11,733 nt of DNA from Trichodesmium sp. jk18x7bins.61 (GTDB lineage: Bacteria; Cyanobacteriota; Cyanobacteriia; Cyanobacteriales; Microcoleaceae). Positions 1 to 5,884 of this stretch are shown one piece after another; within the stretch, counting starts at the first letter, position 1, and every line of letters begins with the position of its first letter. Location: contig JAJEAQ010000403.1 of the NCBI GenBank assembly GCA_022822685.1, positions 1 to 11,733 of the forward strand, given 5' to 3'. The notes under the pieces were generated by a model. That model had not been told where the DNA came from, did not search any database, and was given only the letters and a program-made list of their open reading frames with translations. Made by a program: the position numbers and the translations under genes.

Positions 1-1467
1 GGTATTAAAGTGCTAGTAGAAAAATGAGTTCCTGGAACCAAAAAAAGCTAAATATTTATTGGGGTTATCCATCCAAATAAAAGGATGAACATCTTCTTCT
101 ATTCCTGGAGTGAGAATATCGTGACTGCCTCCCATGATCAGAGTAGGGATAGAAATCTTTCTCATTTCTTCGACTCCAAATATTACACTTGTTAGGGGAA
201 AATCAGCAAAAACTGCTTTAATACGAGAGTCTCTTAATTGATAATTGGATGGTGGTAAATAACTAGCACGACATTGTAATAATACAGATATATTTAGGGT
301 CAACTTTTCTGGGTCGCATCCTTGATTTAATCTGGGTAAATTAATATTAGCACCTGCTAAAGATAAAACTGTCGTACCACCAAAAGAATTTCCCAATGCA
401 CCCACTCTTTCTAGTTCTATTTTAGATTGCCAATCAGGGTCAGTTACAACTAACTTTTCCAGTTCATCTAATAAATATGTGAGGTCTGATGGACGACTAA
501 TATATTCAATTGGACTAATATCTATGTTGATTTCTCCTTCTAGAAAAGATTCGCGATATTTTAAATTACTACCTAGATGTTCGACTCCCGCTAATGCAAT
601 CCCATAAGATGCTAAATGCTCTGCTAAAAGAATGCTTTTTTTTCAGCTCCAAAACCATGACTGTAGACTACTAATGGTACTGGTTTAGAAATTCCTTCTG
701 GTAGGTAAATATCAGCTTCAAGATTATAAGAACCTGCTAAACCTGTGTAAGTTTGGCGCAAACTATTTATTTCAAAATTAATAGATTTTTTAGTAACTTT
801 ATAAGGACCTAATTTACTCAAATCTGGCAGTTGTTCATAATTCATTGATGGATGTTCTGTAGATACTTGTCTTTCTGCTTGTTCCACAATGGCTTGAACA
901 GGAGTATCTCGGTATTCTTCAAAAGTTGTTAACTCATTAGCAAATTGAGTTAAAAAATCTGCACTAATTCTGATTGTTTCTGCTGGAATTTTTTTGATGA
1001 CGTTGATAATCGTAAAACCATCTTTTGGATCTGATGCAGCTTCGATTAAAGCAGTTCTCATGGCATCATAACCGTTAATATCAGGATCAATTTGTACTAA
1101 CTTTCCTAAATGTTTTAGAAAATCTTCTCCCATTGCCATATTTGTAATGCGAGTAACTAAGTCTGGGGGAACTTCAAAACGTTTTTGCAATACTTTCTGC
1201 AATTTTGCTAAATCTGGTTCCTCCATAAAAGCTGCATAAAAGCCAAAATCATTAGTAATTTTTCCTTCTTTAGCAAAAACTTCCAAGGAATCTACAGACA
1301 TATACAAATCTGTTAGATTGGGTACTTTAAATACTATTCTTTCTGCACTCAAAGCAGCTTTTTTGTTTGAAGATGAATATATTTAGTATGATTCCTAGGC
1401 TAACTAGAAGACTCGCAGACAAAATACTCAAGAATATTTTTATTTTTGATTTGGCTTTGTGTTCCAT
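1..1467 (-). pseudogene. DUF1400 / alpha-beta hydrolase, frame-broken and cut by left window edge
   Basis: This is a secreted-type alpha/beta hydrolase of a cyanobacterial family that joins an N-terminal DUF1400 region to a lipase/PAF-acetylhydrolase-like fold; its substrate is unknown. Reading from ATG at 1465-1467 gives a basic N-terminus and a hydrophobic stretch, then an A-x-A-like junction before SAERIVFK, as expected for an export signal. DUF1400 follows (about 1352-800), then the oxyanion-region motif YSHGFG (near 655), the nucleophile elbow GNSFGG (Ser codon 385-387) and the acid SHDILT (Asp codon 118-120). In a shifted frame comes VPGTHFS, with the probable catalytic His at codon 24-26. 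Three single-base breaks, all in homopolymers, separate these parts: T6 at 1359-1364, T8 at 636-643 and A7 at 40-46. With the last one repaired the frame stays open to the window edge, so the C-terminus lies outside. All catalytic motifs survive, so decay is recent, or the breaks are sequencing errors or slippage sites. Family call is firm; pseudogene status is less so. Confidence 0.8.
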
Positions 1468-1481
1468 TTTTTAGTTAAATA

Positions 1482-1537
1482 TTGATAATTGACAAGTGAC
1501 AAGTGATAAGTGATAAGTGACAGCCGTCAATTATCAA
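1482..1537. repeat. 12-bp inverted repeat enclosing a 7-bp tandem repeat
   Basis: TTGATAATTGAC (1482-1493) is exactly complementary to GTCAATTATCAA (1526-1537). The loop holds four copies of the heptamer GA(C/T)AAGT at 1491-1518, the type of short tandem repeat common in filamentous cyanobacteria. It sits between the end of the ABC exporter remnant (1546) and the start of the hydrolase (1467), so a transcript of the exporter would form this hairpin just past its stop. No clear T-run follows, so a terminator role is not supported. Confidence 0.75.
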
Positions 1538-1545
1538 AAGACTAA

Positions 1546-3744
1546 TTAACCCTCAGAACTAATCAACCACCGATAAACCCCTTCTTCCTGCAAAATTTCT
1601 TCATGGGTACCGCGCTGCACTACTTCACCATTTTCCAAAACAATAATCTCATCACAATCACGAATCGTACTCAAGCGGTGCGCCACAATAATACAACTAC
1701 ATCCCCGACTCCGCAAATCATCAACAATCATTTTTCTGTTTCCGCATCCAAAGCGCTCGTCGCTTCATCCATCACTAATATAGTCGGATTATTCACCAAA
1801 GCACGAGCGATTTCTAACCTTTGCCTCTGCCCCTCACTGAAATTTGCCCCTCCCTCCGATAACTCTCCATCGTATCCACCAGGAATAGCCATCACTGCAT
1901 CATGGATAACTGCATCCTGACAAGCTTTCACAAGTTGAGCAGTTGGTATAGTCGAATCCCACAAACTTAAATTATCGCGCACTGTGCCACCAAACAAAAA
2001 AATTTCCTGTTCCACCATCGATAGAGAATGTGTCAATATTGTCGGCGAAATATCCTGTCGGGGAATACCGTCAAACAAAATTTATCCCTCCCAAGGTTAA
2101 TATAAACCACAAATCAACTTGGCGATCGTTGATTTTCCCCGCTCCCACCTACTAATGCTACTTTTTGCCCAGGCTGCAACGACAAACTCAAATTTACAAT
2201 TAAAGGTGGGTCGACTCGTGAATAGCCAAATGTAATATTCTGTAATTCCACATATCCTGTGAGTTTTGTCTTGTATGAAATATCAGTATTTTCCAAACCT
2301 TGCCTACTTATTTCTGTCTCTGTATTAAAAAACTGGCTTTCTGCTTCCTTCTTCCTGCTTGAGAGGCTCAATCTGATTGCTTAAAACATCATCAAGGCGA
2401 TTCAAATCTCCCTCTAACTCCTGAAGAGTACTACCAAAACCTACCAAAGTATTTACTGGTTGCTGAAAACTTAACATCAAACTCTGAAATGCTACCAACA
2501 TACCAATACTTAGTTCCCCATGACGCGCAAACCACCCACTATTAATATTAATGTTGAAGTTAGGGATGATAGAAATGTGGGCAAAATCTGTAGAACTTGA
2601 TTTGTCATTTCTAATTCTTGCTGAGTATTCATTACTTTTGCATAATATCCAGTTAGCCGAGAAAAAAATCTGACTCCAAGGTTGATGCTTTGAGTGTTTC
2701 CATACTTTGCAACCCTGCAATACTCACCCCTGCAAGTTTACCTTGAGCTTGCAGGGGTGAGTATTTGCATCTACTCGTTGCCGAGATACCCACTCCAAAG
2801 CCAAGATATTAACAGTAGAAAAGCTGATTCCGATTAAAGTTAATACCCAATCATAAGCCAACATCACCAACCCAGAAAATATGACCATCACTGTATCAAT
2901 AACCGTGGTAGCTAACTGTCCAGAAAGCACTTGGGCAACTTTATTGTTAATGCTAACGCGATCGTTAATTTCTCCAGCATATCTTTGGGCATAAAATCCT
3001 ATAGGTAGCCGCAAGGTATGCCATATAAACTGACTCGATATCCCTATAAATAATTTAATCATTAATTTTCTCAGATAGTGTAGTCGTAATAGTGTCAGCA
3101 AACTTTGCAATACCATGGCGATCGTCATGCCAATAATTAGAGGCCGCAGCCAGTCTGTACGATTTTCTACAAGAATATTATCAACAAATATTTGGCTAAA
3201 TACTGGTACTGCTAAACCTGGAATCACTAGCCAAAAACCTGCAACAATACAATAGATAATTGCAGCAAAAGATGGTCTTAGTCTTCGATATAGCGCCAGG
3301 ATAACCCTTGGTTTACGACCACCTTTGTCAAATTCTGGCTCTGGTCCAATAGTTAGGATAACCCCAGTAAAGCCTTGATCAAATTCCTCCCAGGAAACTT
3401 TCCCAGGGCCAGTGGCCGGAGCGTTGAGGAAAACGTGATTTTTATTGAATCCTTCTACTACTAGGAAATGATTAAATTCCCAAAAAACTATGTAGGGGGG
3501 AGGTAATTCCTCAAGTTGTTCTAAAGTTTCTGCTTTGAAGCCACCTGCTTCCATGCCATAATTTCTGGCTGCCATAATTATTTTGGATGCTTTACTGCCA
3601 TCACGGGAAACACCACATTCTTGTCGGAGTTCAGCTAGAGGTACAATCCTACCGTAGTAAGCAAGGATGATACTTAGGGCTGCTGCACCACATTCAACAG
3701 TTTCCATCTGAATCACAGTCGGAGTTTTAACTCTTTTTTTTCAC
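1546..3744 (-). pseudogene. C39-peptidase ABC exporter, NHLM bacteriocin type, degenerate
   Basis: The family cuts double-glycine-type leaders from ribosomal peptides and exports the product across the inner membrane. The parts are in normal order and near normal total length (about 730 codons). The C39 peptidase has Cys in METVECGAAAL and His in FNHFLVV. A membrane domain follows, then the ATP-binding domain with Q-loop SMVEQE, signature FSEGQRQRLEIARAL, Walker B ILVMDEATSALD and switch His in IVAHRLS. The gene is broken many times: a duplicated 5' end with a stop (3729-3779), a frame break at a palindrome (2719-2765), breaks at A7 2662-2668, C4 2516-2519, A6 2327-2332 and T5 1731-1735, about four bases lost in Walker A (near 2137-2144, now read GGSGENQ), and in-frame TAA at 2097-2099 and 2082-2084 where CAA (Gln) is expected. 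GTG at 3742-3744 is the likely old start. No precursor peptide or membrane-fusion partner is visible nearby. Confidence 0.85.
2719..2765. repeat. Perfect 18-bp inverted repeat inside the exporter pseudogene
   Basis: AATACTCACCCCTGCAAG (2719-2736) and CTTGCAGGGGTGAGTATT (2748-2765) are exact complements around an 11-base loop. On the coding strand the arm at 2719-2736 reads as normal family protein (KLAGVSI), while the other arm replaces the expected residues after DANT with out-of-frame sequence. The exporter frame is lost here. Confidence 0.9.
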
Positions 3745-3779
3745 TAGAAATATTAACTCTTTTTTTTCACTAGAAATAT
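3729..3779. repeat. Tandem duplication, period 26 bp, at the 5' end of the exporter gene
   Basis: Bases 3729-3753 are repeated exactly at 3755-3779. Each copy contains eight T and, on the minus strand, a GTG followed by a lysine-rich run that meets TAA. The family N-terminus (RVKTPTV) is in frame only from the inner copy onwards, after the A8 run, so the duplicated segment covers the old start region. Confidence 0.9.
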
Positions 3780-3780
3780 A

Positions 3781-4030
3781 AATAATATTACTTGAGATTA
3801 ATTAGTCATCACAAATAATATCATCTCATCCGATCAGTGTTGTGTTTCGATCCTCCTCAGTCCCCTGTGAAACAAAAACACCAGAATCTTCTGGCTTCTA
3901 ATTTTCCAATGGAATCCCCCCTAGCCCTACCTTTATAAAGGGGAGGATGTGAGGGGGGAAAGGAAAGCTTGAATTTTTATAATTCCTGCAAGGTCTAAAA
4001 TGTTGGGCCATAAGCATAAATCAAAGAGTA
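3781..4030. other. Intergenic stretch with hairpin repeats, no gene seen
   Basis: No coding signal was found on either strand. CCAGAATCTTCTGG (3881-3894) is a short hairpin. At 3911-3960 there is a C-rich then G-rich inverted repeat centred on CCTTTATAAAGG, of the kind scattered through cyanobacterial intergenic DNA (CCCCCCTAGCC on one side, GAGGGGGG on the other). No leader-containing precursor peptide, which an NHLM exporter might have had upstream, could be recognised. Confidence 0.6.
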
Positions 4031-4178
4031 ATATCATGTCCGGTAGCATCGTTGAGCCACCTCGCCACATGAAAGTGTATAAAATCAAGTCACAATGGGA
4101 AGAAACCCTTTAGCATAGCTGCCTTCTGCCCTCTAACTTCCTGACATCAAAGTATAATTATTTAACCGGACATGATAT
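4031..4178. mobile_element. MITE-like element, 148 bp, ATATCATGTCCGGT ends
   Basis: ATATCATGTCCGGT (4031-4044) and its exact complement ACCGGACATGATAT (4165-4178) bound a 148-bp non-coding segment. The same end sequence bounds a second segment at 5255-5392, and both carry AGTATAAT close to one end. No clear target duplication was found, so the exact limits and the parent IS family are uncertain. It lies just downstream of the Uma2 gene's stop. Confidence 0.65.
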
Positions 4179-4211
4179 AATAACTGCCTTTTTTGAATTT
4201 CGGCTCAGAAA

Positions 4212-4784
4212 TTATTGAAGTTCTGGAACTTTTTGATAAATAGATTCAATCTGGCAACTAAAATTTACACTAGCAAAATTGACTTCTTCTCCTTTTGTAT
4301 AAGTTTGAGAAAGCCAAATGCCTTGTTGATTTTTGCGAAAACATTCTATATTGATTTGAGACTGACTTACTAATACATATTCTTGTAAACTTGTAGCAGT
4401 TTGATAATCAGCAAATTTACCTCCTCTATCAAAGTTAGCTGTTGTTGGAGATAAAATTTCTATTATTAAAGCAGGATAAATAATAAAGTCTTCATTGGAA
4501 CTTAGATCCTTTTCATCACAAGTTACTGCTATATCAGGATAATAATAATAGTTAGCAGTTTCTAGTCGAACTTTAATATCGGAAGTAAGTACAATACAGT
4601 TATTATCACGCAGATAAATATTCAGCTCTGTTACTAAATTGCTAGCAATAATAATATGAGATTTATTGGCCCATACCATTGCATAAACTTTTCCTTGTCT
4701 ATACTCATGTTTAATTGGACTTTCTCGCTCTCCGGCTAAATATTATTCTGGAGAAATATAAAATTTATTTTGGTTAATTATCAC
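4212..4784 (-). pseudogene. Uma2-family PD-(D/E)XK nuclease gene with an early stop
   Basis: Uma2 (DUF820) proteins are PD-(D/E)XK-fold putative endonucleases, abundant in cyanobacteria and often linked to mobile DNA; in vivo substrates are mostly unknown. The core is well kept: PDIAVTCD, then YPALIIEILSPTT and DRGGKFADYQTATSLQEYVLV. Upstream of the first in-frame ATG (4677-4679) the frame still reads as family protein (YLAGERESPIKHEYRQGKVYAM). Going further back, TAA at 4743-4745 replaces the second Glu expected in SPEEYLA, preceded by FYISPE and a GTG start at 4782-4784 with GAGG about eight bases before it. One G-to-T change on the coding strand would explain the stop. The full product would be about 190 residues; a 155-residue protein could still be made from the internal ATG but would lack the N-terminal region. 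Family call is strong; whether any function remains is unknown. Confidence 0.85.
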
Positions 4785-5076
4785 TCAGTTTACCTCTGTT
4801 ATACCAATTTGAAGAATCACTGCTATAGCACGCGCCCCCACAAGGATAGACTTCCAGACACTCATTTGTAACATTCTTTTTTTCACCCATGGTATTATCT
4901 ATACTGTTGTATTAATCCTCACAGAGTGACAAGATTGGGTAGGTAAGGTTGAAGAATGTAGCAATATCCCGCAAGGGTAACCCAACATCATGTAGATTTT
5001 TGTTTGGTTACGAAGCGTGATTAACCCAACTTACAGTTTTATACCTAATTATCTAGACTTGATATTATTACCTCTG
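4785..5076. other. Intergenic stretch, no gene seen
   Basis: No convincing coding sequence or RNA gene was found. Around 4976-5035 there are short opposed runs (GGTAACCCAAC and GGTTACGAAGCG followed by TTAACCCAACTTACAG) of the GGGTTA/TAACCC type common in cyanobacterial spacers. They could fold but look like repeat debris. Confidence 0.5.
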
Positions 5077-5150
5077 AATAATTATCGCCCTGCTTCACTC
5101 ACCATTCCGCAACTTTCGAATTTCATCGCGATCGCCTCATCTACTATTAG
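5077..5150. repeat. 74-bp direct repeat, copy A (uninterrupted)
   Basis: Bases 5077-5150 match 5686-5759 with one mismatch (TTTCGAA against TTTTGAA). The unit contains a HIP1 octamer at 5128-5135 and begins with AATAATTA, the same eight bases that are duplicated around the 121-bp element at the other copy. Copy A carries AATAATTA once, with no insertion. Confidence 0.9.
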
Positions 5151-5254
5151 TATCTGTAGGGTGGGCCAAGAAAGCCAAATTTATCTTTGGTCTCAATAAC
5201 TACATATTTGCTCACCTGACTACTCTCAACATCTTTTTTGAAATTTTTGGTACA

Positions 5255-5392
5255 ATATCATGTCCGGATGATTAAGTATAATAAAATTGGGAGTCGGCGC
5301 AGAAGAATGAAGAAGGAATTTCGAGGCGTGAAGAGAAAAAGAAGGTATCAGGAGGAGAAAGTTTTTTATCACTAATTAAGCGGACATTATAT
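5255..5392. mobile_element. MITE-like element, 138 bp, second copy of the ATATCATGTCCG type
   Basis: ATATCATGTCCG (5255-5266) faces CGGACATTATAT (5381-5392), 11 of 12 bases complementary; AATTAAG next to the right end and ATTAAGT near the left end are also similar. The interior is purine-rich and non-coding and does not clearly resemble that of the element at 4031-4178, so the two may be different deletion derivatives of one IS. Confidence 0.55.
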
Positions 5393-5442
5393 AAAAGATT
5401 GTTTATAAAGCCCAAATTAAGATAGCTAGAGTGCTTAATTTT

Positions 5443-5506
5443 GGTGGGTTACGGTGGATAAGTAAAATCTTAGTGAGTACGAGGAGATATCTCCACCTAA
5501 CCCACC
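5443..5506. repeat. Hairpin repeat of the GGTGGGTTA type
   Basis: GGTGGGTTACGGTGGA (5443-5458) pairs with TCCACCTAACCCACC (5492-5506) with a single bulged base, enclosing about 33 bases. It is a typical dispersed cyanobacterial spacer repeat. No neighbouring gene ends close enough for it to be a terminator. Confidence 0.7.
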
Positions 5507-5564
5507 CTACACAGGAATTTCACCTCACTTTTACAAACAGTCTCTAACTACACCTTAATAATTA

Positions 5565-5685
5565 GGCGTTGCACAGTGGCGAATGATTATTTCCCTGCTC
5601 TGGCTATTTTTGGGCATTTCCTTTGCTGAAAATCAGGACAATTCATCAGCAGATTCCATAACATCATTTTCTATTGTGCAACGCC
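5565..5685. mobile_element. 121-bp MITE with 11-bp inverted ends and 8-bp target duplication
   Basis: GGCGTTGCACA (5565-5575) and TGTGCAACGCC (5675-5685) are perfect terminal inverted repeats. The flanks AATAATTA (5557-5564) and AATAATTA (5686-5693) are a perfect 8-bp target duplication. The interior is too short to encode a transposase, so the element must have been moved in trans. Families making 8-bp duplications include IS1, ISL3 and ISAs1; the ends alone do not decide which. Confidence 0.85.
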
Positions 5686-5759
5686 AATAATTATCGCCCT
5701 GCTTCACTCACCATTCCGCAACTTTTGAATTTCATCGCGATCGCCTCATCTACTATTAG
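5686..5759. repeat. 74-bp direct repeat, copy B, next to the 121-bp MITE
   Basis: This is the second copy of the unit at 5077-5150. Its first eight bases are the right-hand target duplication of the MITE. It ends 125 bases before the secA stop codon. The minus strand is open for about 20 codons and then meets a stop in both copies, which is not enough to call a gene. Confidence 0.9.
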
Positions 5760-5813
5760 CTATGATTCTCAGAAAAACTCAAAAATTTCTACCCTAGCTT
5801 AATATAGATATTA

Positions 5814-5867
5814 GTAGTTGCGCTTTCAAGCTATGACTCCAATTGGCGCGCGCCGCATCGCAACTAC
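5814..5867. repeat. Inverted repeat downstream of secA with a GC-rich palindrome
   Basis: GTAGTTGCG (5814-5822) pairs with CGCAACTAC (5859-5867), and GGCGCGCGCC at 5845-5854 is a perfect palindrome in otherwise AT-rich DNA. Both lie within 20-75 bases of the secA stop on its downstream side, so they could fold at the 3' end of the secA transcript. There is no T-run to make a standard terminator. Confidence 0.5.
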
Positions 5868-5884
5868 GAACATTTGATCTCTAA

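Noticed and set aside
1603..1920. Plus-strand 105-codon frame opposite the exporter remnant
   Set aside because: It is antisense to the conserved ATP-binding domain and has no independent support.
1546..3744. Sequencing error as the full explanation for the broken exporter
   Set aside because: The two TAA codons, the multi-base loss in Walker A, the tandem duplication and the palindrome are not homopolymer errors, and secA stays open over 2.8 kb. Error remains possible for single-base homopolymer breaks.
3844..3873. A 30-base segment beginning GTTTCGATCC and ending GTGAAAC, resembling a cyanobacterial CRISPR repeat
   Set aside because: It occurs once only; there is no second copy, spacer array or cas gene in the window.
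5017..5199. Plus-strand 60-codon frame in the spacer before secA
   Set aside because: It is largely the 74-bp repeat, which also occurs out of coding context at 5686; no family features.
5583..5690. Plus-strand 35-codon frame inside the 121-bp MITE
   Set aside because: It crosses the terminal repeat and stops in the target duplication, has no convincing ribosome site and resembles no known protein.
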